From Elusimicrobia bacterium GWA2_61_42 (GTDB taxonomy: Bacteria; Elusimicrobiota; Elusimicrobia; Elusimicrobiales; UBA9959), in the NCBI GenBank assembly GCA_001799615.1, contig MGTU01000018.1, positions 28,390 to 92,389 on the forward strand: a stretch of DNA of 64,000 bases, given 5' to 3'. The notes beneath the pieces were generated by a model that ran no database searches, had not been told where the DNA came from, and saw only the letters and a program-made list of their open reading frames with translations. A program made the translations under genes and the position numbers. This document shows, piece by piece, positions 36,606-48,168 of the stretch (its first letter is position 1; each line of letters starts with the position of its first letter).

Positions 36606-37227
36606 CGGCGCCTCCCCCGCTGCCCGGGCCCAGCAGGCGCCCGCGCAGCTCCGGCCAGAACCGCTCCAGCCGGGCCCTGAAGCTGTTGTCCCAGTACTGC
36701 CGGCCCTCGCCGTCGCGGACCAGGACCCCGCCGCCCGGGTTTGATATTTCTTCCAGGCGTATTTCCAGCGGCCCGCGGCCGGCACGGCGTTCTATTTCCG
36801 CCGCCAGGCCGGTTGCCGCGGCCAGGTCCTCCGGCGCCAGCGACACTATGAATTTATCGCCGTCCATGCGGCTGACGGCCTGCGCGGCCAGCTCTGCCAG
36901 CACCGCGGCCGGGCCCGCGGCCGCGGCTTCCGCCGGCAGCCTGGCCAGGGCGTCTTTTTTTATGGCGTCGAGCAGGCGTTCCAGGCTGTCGGCGCGCAGC
37001 CTCCCGGCCTCTGCCGGGACGGCGGCCAGCTGCATTTCACGGCGCCGGGCTGCCGCGGCCAGGGCTGAAGCGAGGCGGGCGGCCTTGTCCTCGCGCGCCC
37101 GCGCTTCGGCCGAAGACACGATCTTCTCCGCCTCGGCCGCGGCCCCGGCCAGGATCCCGTCGCGCTCGCGCCGGGCGGTTTCCAGTATCGCCCTTTCAAG
37201 GGCTTCAGCGTTCCCGGATGTCGGCAT
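36592..37227 (-). CDS. V/A-type ATP synthase subunit E (peripheral stalk)
   Basis: The 211-residue protein begins with a long charged helix (EALERAILETARRERDGILAGAAAEAEKIVSSAEARAREDKAA) and ends with a mixed domain containing NPGGGVLVRDGEGRQYWDNSFRARLERFWPELRGRL, the pattern of subunit E. With subunit G/H it makes the peripheral stalk. It overlaps subunit F by 23 bases at its start. Confidence 0.88.
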   Translation of the reverse strand: MPTSGNAEALERAILETARRERDGILAGAAAEAEKIVSSAEARAREDKAARLASALAAAARRREMQLAAVPAEAGRLRADSLERLLDAIKKDALARLPAEAAAAGPAAVLAELAAQAVSRMDGDKFIVSLAPEDLAAATGLAAEIERRAGRGPLEIRLEEISNPGGGVLVRDGEGRQYWDNSFRARLERFWPELRGRLLGPGSGGGADDER

Positions 37228-37456
37228 GTATCTCCACTATCAGCGGCCGCTGCCGCTCGAGCTTTATCTCGTCCACCTGGGCCCGCACCAGCGCGGCCGC
37301 CGCCTCGGTCATTACGATCACTTCGCAATCGGCGCTGCCGGCCGCCCTGGCCAGCGCGGCGGCGGCTTCGCCGGCGCCCTCTACGGCGACGGCCTCGACG
37401 CCCGCCAGCCGGAAGCCGCGCGCCGTGTCCTCGTCGGCTATGCACCAGAACTTCAT
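37205..37456 (-). CDS. V/A-type ATP synthase subunit F
   Basis: The ATG at 37456 gives 83 residues: MKFWCIADEDTARGFRLAGVEAV, then CEVIVMTEAAAALVRAQVDEIKL and RPLIVEIHAD. This short alpha/beta protein matches subunit F (about 100 residues), which binds the rotor shaft D. The open frame extends 57 codons upstream into the proteolipid gene and is rejected there. The start overlaps the K stop by four bases. Confidence 0.85.
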   Translation of the reverse strand: MKFWCIADEDTARGFRLAGVEAVAVEGAGEAAAALARAAGSADCEVIVMTEAAAALVRAQVDEIKLERQRPLIVEIHADIRER

Positions 37457-37782
37457 ACCTGGATCTTCTGCAGCAGCATTATGGCTATCACGAAGCCCAG
37501 TACCGCCAAACCTTCGGCCAGCGCCACGAACAGCAGGCTGCGTATCAGCAGCTCGGGTTTTTCGGCGGCGGCTCCCATAGCCGCGGAACCGATCCGCGCC
37601 ACCGCGTAGGCGGAGCCCAGCACGCAAAGCGACATCGTCAGCGCGGCGGCGAACCCCAGCCAGACCGTGCTGCCGGCGCTGCCGGCTCCGGCGGGCTCCG
37701 CCAGGGCGGCCGAGGCCCCCGGGCAGAGCGAGAGCACGCAGGCCGCGACCACGGCCCCTAACATCACGTTCTTGTTTTTCAT
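37453..37782 (-). CDS. V/A-type ATP synthase proteolipid subunit K
   Basis: The 109-residue protein has an N-terminal hydrophobic segment with signal-peptide character (MLGAVVAACVLSLCPGASA). A two-helix hairpin follows: WLGFAAALTMSLCVLGSAYAVARIGSAAMGAAAEKPE and LIRSLLFVALAEGLAVLGFVIAIMLL. The ion-binding carboxylate is Glu90. It is the single-hairpin (8-kDa-like) form, not the doubled 16-kDa form. The residue after Glu90 is Gly, not Ser/Thr, which favours proton over sodium transport, but the evidence is weak. It forms the rotor ring. Confidence 0.9.
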   Translation of the reverse strand: MKNKNVMLGAVVAACVLSLCPGASAALAEPAGAGSAGSTVWLGFAAALTMSLCVLGSAYAVARIGSAAMGAAAEKPELLIRSLLFVALAEGLAVLGFVIAIMLLQKIQV

Positions 37783-39704
37783 TTCATTCCCCCTGGCTCA
37801 AGGACGAACGGCTTGAACGGCCTGCCGCCGCCTTCAAAGAACTTCCCGAAAAATTCATAATACTCGAGGCGCAGCGCCTGTACCGCCGCCACCAGGCCCT
37901 CCAGGCCTATGGCGGCGGCGTTGCCCGCCAGCACCGCCAGCAGTCCGGCCGCGCTGTTGTGGCCCCAAACCTGGTCGGCGGCGTCGCGCAGCGACCAGGC
38001 CGCCGCCAGCAGGGCGGCGTGGCTCATGGCGTAAGCCGCCAGACGCGCGAAGCTTACCGTATTGGCCAGGTACAGCAGCGCCCCCTCGAACGTCCCCACC
38101 AGCGCCTCCGCCGAAATTTCAAGCCAGCCTTCCGTTTTATTCCCTCTCCGGCGTTCGGCCAGGCATTCCAGCGGCTTTTCCAGCGCCCAGCAGACCAGGG
38201 CCGCGCCCAGGAGGGGCAGCCCGAAGCGCGGGGCCAGGCCGCCGGACAGCGTAAGAATGGCCGACCAGTAGAACAGCAGGCCGGCGCCGCCGAACCTGCC
38301 CAGCAGCGCGCCCAGCCTGTCGCCGGCGGCGAGGCGGTTCAGGATGTTCAGCCCCGCGCCCAGGCTTATGACGGCCGCGCCCGCGTACAGTGCCGCCAGG
38401 ACAAGGCCGAAGGGGTCGCCCTCCAGCGGGTCGCGCCACAACGCGTATTTCCTTAAACTTTCCAGGCCGAAACAGCTTCCGTAGACCAGCCCGAACGCGG
38501 CGGCGGACAGGCCGCAATAAGCGGCCAGGCGCCCGGCCGCGCGCGCGGCCCCCCTGCCCTTCAGCGCCAGCCACGCCCCGCCGGCGCAGACTACCGCCCC
38601 GTGCCCCGCGTCGCCGAACATCGCGCCGAACATCAAAACATAGATCACCGCCGCCGGCGCCGTCGGGTCCGCCTCGCCGTACCCGGGCAGCCCGTACGCC
38701 CGCACTACCCCGGCAAAAGGCCGGAACAAGGGCGGCGGGTCCAGCAGCACGGGGACGTCGCCTGCCGCGGGCGCGGCCTTGAGGACCAACCGTCCCGCGG
38801 TGGCGGCCTCCAGTTCCAGCCGCACCTCTTTGGCTTTAGGCGCGGGCACCCAGCCGGAAAGCAGCGCCGCCGCCGAAGTCCGCGGCAGGCTTTGTTCGGC
38901 TTCGAGCAGCCGCTCTTCCAGCGCCGCCGCGCCGCCGGCCGCCGCCAGCGCGCCGCGGGACCTGTCGGCAAGTTCTTCCAGGGCGCTCCCGGCCAGTTCG
39001 GCGCGCAGCCTGCATTTTTTTTCTTCTGCCGTGAAATAAGCCGCCGCGGCCTCCAGCGTCAGGCCCGGCCTGCCCGGTGGCGCCTCCGGGCTGAACCCGG
39101 CGTTCTTCAAAGCCGCTTCCAGCCCGGCGGCGGAATCCCGGTCGGCCAGTCCGAGCACTACGGTCCGGCCGGCGCGCTCCGACAGCGCCGACAGCAGCCA
39201 TTTCTCGTCGGGGGCCGCGGCCAGCCGCCTGAAATTCTCCGACGGCAAACTCCCGGTAAAGCAGCGCAGGAAGCGGAAATCCCCCAGTTTGTCCGACGGC
39301 AGAGGCACCGCGGCGTAAGCCGCCCCTTTTTCTTTGGCCGCGATCGCCGCGGCCAGGGCCTCCGCGGCCAGACGCCGGCGCTCCAGCAGCGGAAGCGCCT
39401 GCGCCTCTATGGCGGCCAGCTCCCGGCCCGCCTCTTCTACATTCAAAGTGTTTCGCCCGGCGCCAAAACCGGCCCCCCTGCCGCCGCCCAGTTGCCGCCG
39501 CAGCCCTTCGGCTTTTTTAGCGAGCTCCCTGCAGCGGGCCAGCGCGGCGCCCTTATCCCGCGGCTCCGACGACGTGCAGCCCGGCGCCGCTTCGGCCGGC
39601 GCGAGCTGCAGGCAGCCCAGTTTGCCAAGACCCCTCAGCGCGGCCCTGGCGTCCGCGCCCAGCAGCAGCGCGCTCAGCTTCTCCATTCTCACCGGCCTAA
39701 ACAT
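37779..39704 (-). CDS. V/A-type ATP synthase subunit I (a-subunit)
   Basis: The 641-residue protein has a soluble N-terminal arm (about 1-320) and a membrane part with about seven helices. The membrane part includes the PTAPAAVIYVLMFGAMFGDAGHGAVV motif, the FEGALLYLANTVSFARLAAYAMSHAALLAAAW segment with the conserved arginine (FARLAAYA) and a GLEGLVAAVQALRLEYYEFFGKFFEGGGRPFKPF tail. These are diagnostic of subunit I. The ATG overlaps the C-subunit end by eight bases. Confidence 0.95.
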   Translation of the reverse strand: MFRPVRMEKLSALLLGADARAALRGLGKLGCLQLAPAEAAPGCTSSEPRDKGAALARCRELAKKAEGLRRQLGGGRGAGFGAGRNTLNVEEAGRELAAIEAQALPLLERRRLAAEALAAAIAAKEKGAAYAAVPLPSDKLGDFRFLRCFTGSLPSENFRRLAAAPDEKWLLSALSERAGRTVVLGLADRDSAAGLEAALKNAGFSPEAPPGRPGLTLEAAAAYFTAEEKKCRLRAELAGSALEELADRSRGALAAAGGAAALEERLLEAEQSLPRTSAAALLSGWVPAPKAKEVRLELEAATAGRLVLKAAPAAGDVPVLLDPPPLFRPFAGVVRAYGLPGYGEADPTAPAAVIYVLMFGAMFGDAGHGAVVCAGGAWLALKGRGAARAAGRLAAYCGLSAAAFGLVYGSCFGLESLRKYALWRDPLEGDPFGLVLAALYAGAAVISLGAGLNILNRLAAGDRLGALLGRFGGAGLLFYWSAILTLSGGLAPRFGLPLLGAALVCWALEKPLECLAERRRGNKTEGWLEISAEALVGTFEGALLYLANTVSFARLAAYAMSHAALLAAAWSLRDAADQVWGHNSAAGLLAVLAGNAAAIGLEGLVAAVQALRLEYYEFFGKFFEGGGRPFKPFVLEPGGMK

Positions 39705-40704
39705 TTTCTTCCTCGGCGGTCCGTATCAAAAGTCCGCGCAATACCCCGGCGGGAACGCCGAGGCGCAGCCCTTCCGCCACCGTGGTCAGGTTAGCCGCTT
39801 CCAGCCGCCTGAGCGCGGCGTAGCCGGTTACCAGGCCGAGGTCCGCCCCGGACCCGCGGAATGCTTTGTTAGCCAGCCGCGCATACCTGCTCCAGGCGGC
39901 CCTTTCGGCATTGCCGCCGCCGGCTTCAGGCGCGGCCCGGCCGGCCAGCGCGCGCGCGGCTTCCAGGTCCGGCGCCAGGAGCATGCGCGAGAACCGGCGC
40001 CGGTTTATACCCGCGCCGGCCACATGCAGCCGCAGCAGCTCGTTTTTTTCGAACCCGTTAAAGAATTTTCCGCGCGTTACGAGCGCCAGGTGAAAGCTAT
40101 CCGCTTCCTGCGCGGCGAGGGCGAGGGCCTCCGCCCTGCCTGGGCCCGGCAGCGCGGCGGTTAAAGCCAGCAATTCCGTCAAGTAGGCCTGGTCCAGGGA
40201 GGCCTCCAGGAAAAACAGGCTGTTTTCCCCGCTGTAAAGCTTGTAAGCCCGCGCCAGGCCGTCCTTAAGCGGGCCGCCTGGCAGAGCCGCCAGGAGTTCA
40301 CCGGGGGTCTTCGCGTCCGCCACCCCGGCGCCGTAGGGGCCCATGCCGCCCGGCGGTCCGCAGAGCAGCCTGCGGGCCGTTTCCGGCGAAGCCCCGGCGG
40401 CGATCCGCCTGACGGATATTTTCAGGTTCTCCGCCTGCCAGCGCGCCGCCAGCCAGGCCAGGAACTTCGCGCCGGGTTTATTCAAAGAGCGCGCAAGCGC
40501 GTGTAATTCCCTGAAGTTTTCTTCTGCCAGGCGCCGCTGTATGCCGGCCGAGGAGGAGAGACCGGCGCCGGGGAACAGCGCCGCGGCCAGCTCTTCCGGA
40601 GAAGCGAGGCCGCAAAGGGCGTAAAGCCTGTTTCCTTCGGCCATGCGCGCCCTGCGCCCGTGCAGCCGGGCGGCCAGGTAGTCCAGGTCCTTAAGCGCGG
40701 GCAT
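39697..40704 (-). CDS. V/A-type ATP synthase subunit C
   Basis: The 335-residue helical protein starts LKDLDYLAARLHGRRARMAEGNRLYALCGLASPEELAAAL and contains LHALARSLNKPGAKFLAWLAARWQAENLKISVR, the pattern of subunit C/d, the socket that connects rotor shaft and proteolipid ring. The match is mainly by layout and operon position; the sequence is Ala/Leu-rich. It starts two bases after the G/H-subunit stop. Confidence 0.8.
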   Translation of the reverse strand: MPALKDLDYLAARLHGRRARMAEGNRLYALCGLASPEELAAALFPGAGLSSSAGIQRRLAEENFRELHALARSLNKPGAKFLAWLAARWQAENLKISVRRIAAGASPETARRLLCGPPGGMGPYGAGVADAKTPGELLAALPGGPLKDGLARAYKLYSGENSLFFLEASLDQAYLTELLALTAALPGPGRAEALALAAQEADSFHLALVTRGKFFNGFEKNELLRLHVAGAGINRRRFSRMLLAPDLEAARALAGRAAPEAGGGNAERAAWSRYARLANKAFRGSGADLGLVTGYAALRRLEAANLTTVAEGLRLGVPAGVLRGLLIRTAEEENV

Positions 40705-40706
40705 TC

Positions 40707-41021
40707 TTATCTGTCCCCCAGCACTGCCCGCACGACGAGGTCGACGGCGGCGCGCCGGGCTTTTTCAAGCCGCAGCGAGCTTTTTTCTATCTCCGCCGCC
40801 GCGGCGGCCAGGCGCGCGGCCTTTTCCCGCCCGGCTTCTTCCAGGGCGGCGTTGTAAGCTTGCCCGGCTTCCAGACCGGCCTGCGCGGCCGAGGTTTCCA
40901 GGAGCTGTCCGGCTTTTTCTTTGGCCTCCGAGATCAGGACGCGGGCGCGCGCGGCGGCCCCGGCGACCAGGCGCCCGGCTTCTGCTTCCGCGGACAATAT
41001 CCGTAGGATAACTTCGCGCAT
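40707..41021 (-). CDS. V/A-type ATP synthase subunit G/H (peripheral stalk)
   Basis: The ATG at 41021 gives 104 residues: MREVILRILSAEAEAGRLVAGAAARARVLISEAKEKA and a long Ala/Glu-rich helix to the end, typical of subunit G/H. An open frame reaches back to 41096, but that part reads through a terminator-like hairpin and looks non-coding. No clear Shine-Dalgarno lies between the T-run (41028-41033) and the ATG. It is the first gene of the operon. Confidence 0.75.
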   Translation of the reverse strand: MREVILRILSAEAEAGRLVAGAAARARVLISEAKEKAGQLLETSAAQAGLEAGQAYNAALEEAGREKAARLAAAAAEIEKSSLRLEKARRAAVDLVVRAVLGDR

Positions 41022-41027
41022 AGAGCG

Positions 41028-41068
41028 AAAAAAGCCCCGTAAAGCCCGGCATGGCCGGCGCTTTACGG
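41028..41068 (-). terminator. Terminator-like hairpin in the V-ATPase leader
   Basis: On the minus strand the arms CCGTAAAGC and GCTTTACGG (outer, 41037-41045 and 41060-41068) enclose CCGGC/GCCGG, giving a 14-bp stem with a single unpaired base. GGGGC and six T residues (41033-41028) follow. The T-run stops seven bases before the ATG of subunit G/H. It looks like an intrinsic terminator, but it lies between the candidate promoter and the first gene, so it may be an attenuator. Confidence 0.7.
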
Positions 41069-41100
41069 ACAACGGTATTAGTAGTTGTTCCCCCAAGGTC

Positions 41101-41130
41101 AGATTAGCAAAACCTGTTTAAAAAATGCAA
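41101..41130 (-). promoter_or_regulatory. Candidate promoter of the V-ATPase operon
   Basis: Minus-strand TTGCAT (41125-41130) and TAATCT (41101-41106, preceded by TGC) are separated by 18 bases. Transcription would start near 41094 and pass through the hairpin at 41028-41068. Confidence 0.45.
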
Positions 41131-41204
41131 GCCCCCGCCGCGCCCGGACGCGAAACCGCCGCCGGGGCAGAAGCCCGCGGCGGCGGAGGTCGCTGCGGCC
41201 CCGC

Positions 41205-42329
41205 TCAGATCTTTATGAAGATCTTTTTGCGGTACAGCAGCCAGAAGGCGGCCAGCCAGAGCAGCATGTAGGAGAACGCGAAGGCCGCGGAAGCGTTAAG
41301 CGGAGAAAGCCAGGCGCCGAAAACGCCGTCGCAGATGAGGATCCTCAGCTGCTCCGGCTCCGCGGCGCCGGCTGCCTGGACTTTATACAGCACTAAAAAC
41401 TTCAGCAGGAAGATCGGCAGCATGTAGGCGGCGATGGCGTTGATGCCGAATACCTCGAAAGGCCGGCCCCAGGCCTTTATGCCTTTTATCTCTATCAGCC
41501 AGTAGGCCGCGGCCAGCAGCCAGAGCGCGAGCCCCGCCGTGAACAGCACGTAAGAGCTGGTCCACAGCGCTTTATTGAGCGGGAAACCCAGGCTCCAAAG
41601 CCAGCCGAGAGCGGTCAGCGCGGTGCCGGCGGCCAGCAGGCCTTTCATTTTTTCAAACTGCGTCCTGGCGGACCTCAGCCAGAGCCCGGTGAACAGCCCA
41701 AGCATGGTGGTGGCCAGCGAAGGGATGGTGCTGAGCAGCCCCTCGGGGTCGTAGGGGCCCTGCCTGTAAGTGTGGGCGCCCAGCACCGCCCTGTCCACCC
41801 AGGCCGCCAGGCTGCCCTCTTTGGTCAGCACGCCCGCCCCGAAGCCGGGCACGGGAATATAGGTCATGGCCAGCCAGTAGCCGGCCAAAGCCGAAATCGT
41901 CACGGCTATCTGGGTTTTCAGGCCGGTCTTGAGGAAGAGCAGCGAGGTGAAGAAATAGCAGACGGCGATGCGCTGCAGGACGCCGAGGATCCTGATGGTG
42001 GAGGGATGATAGTTGGGGATGGCGTTGAGCACCATGCCGAAAGCGTAGATCACCAGAGCGCGCTTCAGTATCTGCGGCAGCAGGCCGGACGTCTCGCCTT
42101 TCTCCAGCCGTTTCGCCAGCGAGAACACGATAGAGACGCCTACGATGAAAAGGAAAAAAGGAAAGACCAGGTCGGTCATGGTCCAGCCGTGCCACTCCGC
42201 GTGGTCCAGCTGGCCGTAGGCTTCGCGGTTGCCGGGCGTGTTCACGATTATCATCAGGGCTATGGTTATGCCCCTGAACACGTCCAGCGAGAGCAGGCGG
42301 GAGCTTTCCCGCGGTTTGGCGTTTTCCAT
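41205..42329 (-). CDS. NagX/COG4299-type membrane acyltransferase-like protein
   Basis: The ATG at 42329 with GGGGGAAC upstream gives 374 residues. A GTG at 42353 overlapping the atpC stop is the alternative. About ten membrane helices are seen. The family marks are the start RLLSLDVFRGITIALMIIVNTPGN, then HAEWHGWTMTDLVFPFFLFIVGVSIVFSL, resembling heparan-alpha-glucosaminide N-acetyltransferase-like proteins (DUF5009/NagX). Such proteins are thought to acetylate amino sugars across the membrane. It follows atpC directly, so it is probably the last gene of the F-ATPase transcript, an odd partner. Confidence 0.78.
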   Translation of the reverse strand: MENAKPRESSRLLSLDVFRGITIALMIIVNTPGNREAYGQLDHAEWHGWTMTDLVFPFFLFIVGVSIVFSLAKRLEKGETSGLLPQILKRALVIYAFGMVLNAIPNYHPSTIRILGVLQRIAVCYFFTSLLFLKTGLKTQIAVTISALAGYWLAMTYIPVPGFGAGVLTKEGSLAAWVDRAVLGAHTYRQGPYDPEGLLSTIPSLATTMLGLFTGLWLRSARTQFEKMKGLLAAGTALTALGWLWSLGFPLNKALWTSSYVLFTAGLALWLLAAAYWLIEIKGIKAWGRPFEVFGINAIAAYMLPIFLLKFLVLYKVQAAGAAEPEQLRILICDGVFGAWLSPLNASAAFAFSYMLLWLAAFWLLYRKKIFIKI

Positions 42330-42349
42330 TGTTCCCCCGGCGTCGGCCG

Positions 42350-42775
42350 TCACTGCTTGTGCTTTCTGCGGATCTCGGCTATCTTAAGGCGCACCGCGGC
42401 CCGGCGCAGCGAGGCCTGGGCGGCGTCCAGGTCCAGGTCGGCCCCGCGCATGGCCAGGGTCTCCTTGGCTTTCTGGTAGGCCTGGCGGGCGCGTTCCTCG
42501 TTGACCTCTTTGCCGAGCTCGGCGGCCTCGGCCATTATCAGCACCTTGTCCTTATGGACCTCGGCGAAGCCGTTCAGCACGGAGAAGACCTCCTTGCGGT
42601 GGTCCTCCTTATAGTGCATCACGCCTTCCCTCAGCTGTACCACGAACGAAGCGTGGCCCGGCAGTATGCCCATTTCTCCCCCGAAAGCCGGGATGGTGAC
42701 GAACTCCACCGGCTTATCCGTCAGGACGGTCTTCTCGGGGGTTACGATGGTAAGGAGCAGGTGCTTTTTTTCCAT
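42350..42775 (-). CDS. atpC: F-type ATP synthase epsilon subunit
   Basis: The 141-residue product has the N-terminal beta sandwich (LLLTIVTPEKTVLTDKPVEFVTIPAFGGEMGILPGHASFVVQL) and the C-terminal helical pair (ARQAYQKAKETLAMRG..., ending RLKIAEIRRKHKQ). Epsilon couples rotor and F1 and can inhibit ATP hydrolysis. It starts nine bases after the atpD stop. Confidence 0.95.
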   Translation of the reverse strand: MEKKHLLLTIVTPEKTVLTDKPVEFVTIPAFGGEMGILPGHASFVVQLREGVMHYKEDHRKEVFSVLNGFAEVHKDKVLIMAEAAELGKEVNEERARQAYQKAKETLAMRGADLDLDAAQASLRRAAVRLKIAEIRRKHKQ

Positions 42776-42784
42776 ATTAACCGT

Positions 42785-44221
<1,437 letters not shown>

Positions 44222-44267
44222 TTAGAAATTCACCGCAAAAGTCCCGTCGGCGCGGCGTACCGCGCGC

Positions 44268-45170
44268 CTATCCGCCCAGCGCTTCCGAGCCGCTGACTAT
44301 CTCGTTGAGCTCGGTGGTTATCATCGCCTGGCGCGTCTTGTTCATTTTCAAAGTGAGGCCGTCGATCAGTTCCGAGGCGTTCTTGGAGGCGGACTCCATC
44401 GCGCTCATGCGCGCGGCCAGTTCCGCCGCCTGCGATTCCAGCAGCGTCCTGTAAAGCTGCGCCCCTATGTGGCGCGGCAGCAGCGCGCCCAGCAGTTCGG
44501 CCTTGCCCGGCTCGAAAGAGAATTCCCCGGTCTTTCGCCTGTCGCCGAGCCCCTTCTCCAGGATATGGCGCTTGAGCGGCAGCAGGCGGTCCGTCACTAT
44601 GCGCTGGGTGAGCATGGACTTGAATTCGTTGTAGATGAGCGTGACGCTTTCCACGGGTTTTTCCAGGTAGACCTTGAGTATAGCGTCGGACAGGAGCTGG
44701 GCGTGCACGTAGCCGGCCTTGGGAAAGATCCCCACCATCTCGTGGCCTATCTCCAGGTCCAGGCCCTTCAGGCGCTTCAGGAAGTCGCGGCCCTTGCGGC
44801 CGACCACCACCACGCAGATCTTGCGGCCGCGGTTCTCGCGCAGCCAGGCGGCGGCGGCCTTCAGCAGGTTGGTGTTGAAGGAGCCGCAGAGGCCCTTGTC
44901 CGCGGTGACCAGGACCAGGCACAGCGTGCCGCCCGGGTGCCGCTCCTCGAACAGCGCCTTGGCCGTCGACGCCGAAAAATCGCCCTCTTCCAGCTCGCCG
45001 TACAGGTCCTCTATCAGGCGGTCCATTTCCCGGGCGAACGGCCGGGAGGCCAGGATGGCGTTCTGCGCGCGCTTGATGCGCGCCGCCGCCACCATCTTCA
45101 TGGCGTAGGTTATCTGTTTGATGCTCTTAACAGACGAAATGTGCTTGCGGATGTCCCTTAAAGAGGCCAT
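44268..45170 (-). CDS. atpG: F-type ATP synthase gamma subunit
   Basis: The 300-residue product has the gamma signatures MASLRDIRKHISSVKSIKQITYAMKMVAAARIKRAQ at the N-terminus, SDKGLCG-like VTADKGLCGSFNTNLLK in the middle, and MESASKNASELIDGLTLKMNKTRQAMITTELNEIVSGSEAL at the C-terminus. It is the rotor shaft. It starts nine bases after the hldD stop, which separates it from atpA. Confidence 0.97.
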   Translation of the reverse strand: MASLRDIRKHISSVKSIKQITYAMKMVAAARIKRAQNAILASRPFAREMDRLIEDLYGELEEGDFSASTAKALFEERHPGGTLCLVLVTADKGLCGSFNTNLLKAAAAWLRENRGRKICVVVVGRKGRDFLKRLKGLDLEIGHEMVGIFPKAGYVHAQLLSDAILKVYLEKPVESVTLIYNEFKSMLTQRIVTDRLLPLKRHILEKGLGDRRKTGEFSFEPGKAELLGALLPRHIGAQLYRTLLESQAAELAARMSAMESASKNASELIDGLTLKMNKTRQAMITTELNEIVSGSEALGG

Positions 45171-45179
45171 AGTTCGGGT

Positions 45180-46103
45180 TTAAACCTTTGTCTTCTCCAG
45201 CACCGCCACGTAATCGGCTATGCCGTCGGCCAGGTTCCACTCGGGCCTGTAGTTGAGCAGGGCCTTGGCCTGGCGCAGGTCGGCCTGCGTCTTGTTCTGG
45301 TAGAAAGAGTACGGGTTGTCGAAATACTCGGGCGCCAGGTTCAGCCCCATGGCCTTGTTCAGCGCCTCCACCACCTCGTTGAAATTGCCGGGCTTGCCGC
45401 TGCCCAGGTTGCAGACGCCGGACTTCTCCGCGTCGAGCGCGTTCAGGTTGCCGCGCACGATGTCCTTCACGTACACGAAGTCGCGCACCTGCTCGCCGAA
45501 CTTGAAGATGCGGGGACGCTTGCCGGCCTTCATCTGGTTGTAGAGGTGGAACATCATGCTGGCGGGATTGCCTTTGTAATATTCGCGGGGGCCGTAGACG
45601 TTGAAATAGCGCAGCCCGACCAGGGTCATGTCCTTGTGCGCGGCCGCGAACTCGCGCGCCACGTTGTCCATGATGGCCTTGGAGAACCCGTAGACGTTCT
45701 CCGGGGCGGGGACCTGTCCCTCGTGCATCGGGCACTCGCCGTTGCCGTAAACCGCCGCGGAAGAGGCGTAGATCACGCGTTTCACGCCGAATTTGAGCGC
45801 GTAGGCCAGGACGTTCCTGAAGCCGTCAACGTTCGCCGCCATCATCCGGCGCTGGTCGTGCACGGTGGTATCGGTTATGGCGGCCTCGTGGAAGACCGCG
45901 TCCACCGGGCCCGCTTTTTCGAACCAGTCCCGCCCCTGGATGTCGTCGGCGATGATGTCGCCGGTGAAAGAGACGAGGTTCTTGTAATTGCCGGTGGAGA
46001 AATTATCCAGCACCGTCACCGCGGCCTTGCGCTCGCGCTCGAGCGCGAAAGCGAGGTTGGAACCGATAAACCCGGCGCCGCCGGTTACTAGGTATTTTTT
46101 CAT
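45180..46103 (-). CDS. hldD: ADP-L-glycero-D-manno-heptose 6-epimerase inserted in the atp operon
   Basis: The 307-residue protein is a short-chain epimerase: YLVTGGAGFIGSNLAFALERE (NAD-binding), VFHEAAITDTTVHDQRRMM, YASSAAVYG, the catalytic YGFSK, and then GLRYFNVYGPREYYKGNPASM and GEQVRDFVYVKDIVRGN. The TDTTV...DQ and FNVYGPRE..KG..ASM patterns fit HldD (RfaD), which makes the L,D-heptose precursor of LPS inner core. Typical length is about 310. It sits between atpA and atpG with 9-11-base gaps, so it must be cotranscribed with the ATP synthase. Confidence 0.88.
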   Translation of the reverse strand: MKKYLVTGGAGFIGSNLAFALERERKAAVTVLDNFSTGNYKNLVSFTGDIIADDIQGRDWFEKAGPVDAVFHEAAITDTTVHDQRRMMAANVDGFRNVLAYALKFGVKRVIYASSAAVYGNGECPMHEGQVPAPENVYGFSKAIMDNVAREFAAAHKDMTLVGLRYFNVYGPREYYKGNPASMMFHLYNQMKAGKRPRIFKFGEQVRDFVYVKDIVRGNLNALDAEKSGVCNLGSGKPGNFNEVVEALNKAMGLNLAPEYFDNPYSFYQNKTQADLRQAKALLNYRPEWNLADGIADYVAVLEKTKV

Positions 46104-46114
46104 GTCCCGGGTCC

Positions 46115-47622
<1,508 letters not shown>

Positions 47623-47626
<4 letters not shown>

Positions 47627-48168
47627 AGGATCCTTTTCATGGCATCAAGCCGCCCGCGGACCGTGGCGTCTATAAGGGTGTCGCCGATCTTTATCTCAAA
47701 GCCGCCTATCACGCGCTCGGTTATTATATTGCGCAGGCCTATACGCTTCCCGGAGGCCTTGGCCAGCAGGGTCTCTATCCGCTCCAGCTCTCCGGCGGAA
47801 AGCGGGTAGCGGCTGAACACTTCGGCGCGCAGCAGGCCGCAAAAATTGTCGTGCAGGCTCAGGCACTCCCGCATGATCTCTTCCAGCAGGTTGAACCGCC
47901 CGCGGCGCACCAGCAGCGCCGTGAAGGCCGCGGCCGAACCGGCGTGCTTTTCGCCCAGGATCTTCTCCAGCGCCTCCAGCCGCACGGCGCTGTTCAGCAC
48001 CGGGTGGGTCAGCGTCTTCAGGTGGGGCCTGGCCGCCTCGAAAACGCGGCGCAGCCCGTTGAGCTTCTCCATGGAGGCGCTCTCCAGGGCGTTGCCGAAA
48101 ACCTTGCCGTCCAGGCCCATATAGGCCCGGGCATAGCGCTTGGCAAGGATCCTGGCGGTAGAGTCCAT
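47623..48168 (-). CDS. atpH: F-type ATP synthase delta subunit
   Basis: The 181-residue protein has the OSCP/delta pattern: [13 protein letters not shown] at the start, [20 protein letters not shown] in the middle and a C-terminal [38 protein letters not shown]. It joins F1 to the peripheral stalk. It is flush with the atpF stop (no spacer) and overlaps atpA. Confidence 0.94.

Noticed and set aside
36606..36785. Upstream extension of V-ATPase subunit A by 60 codons
   Set aside because: The extra residues are low-complexity Ser/Gly/Ala and overlap subunit E; the ATG at 36605 has a strong ribosome binding site and begins the normal N-terminus.
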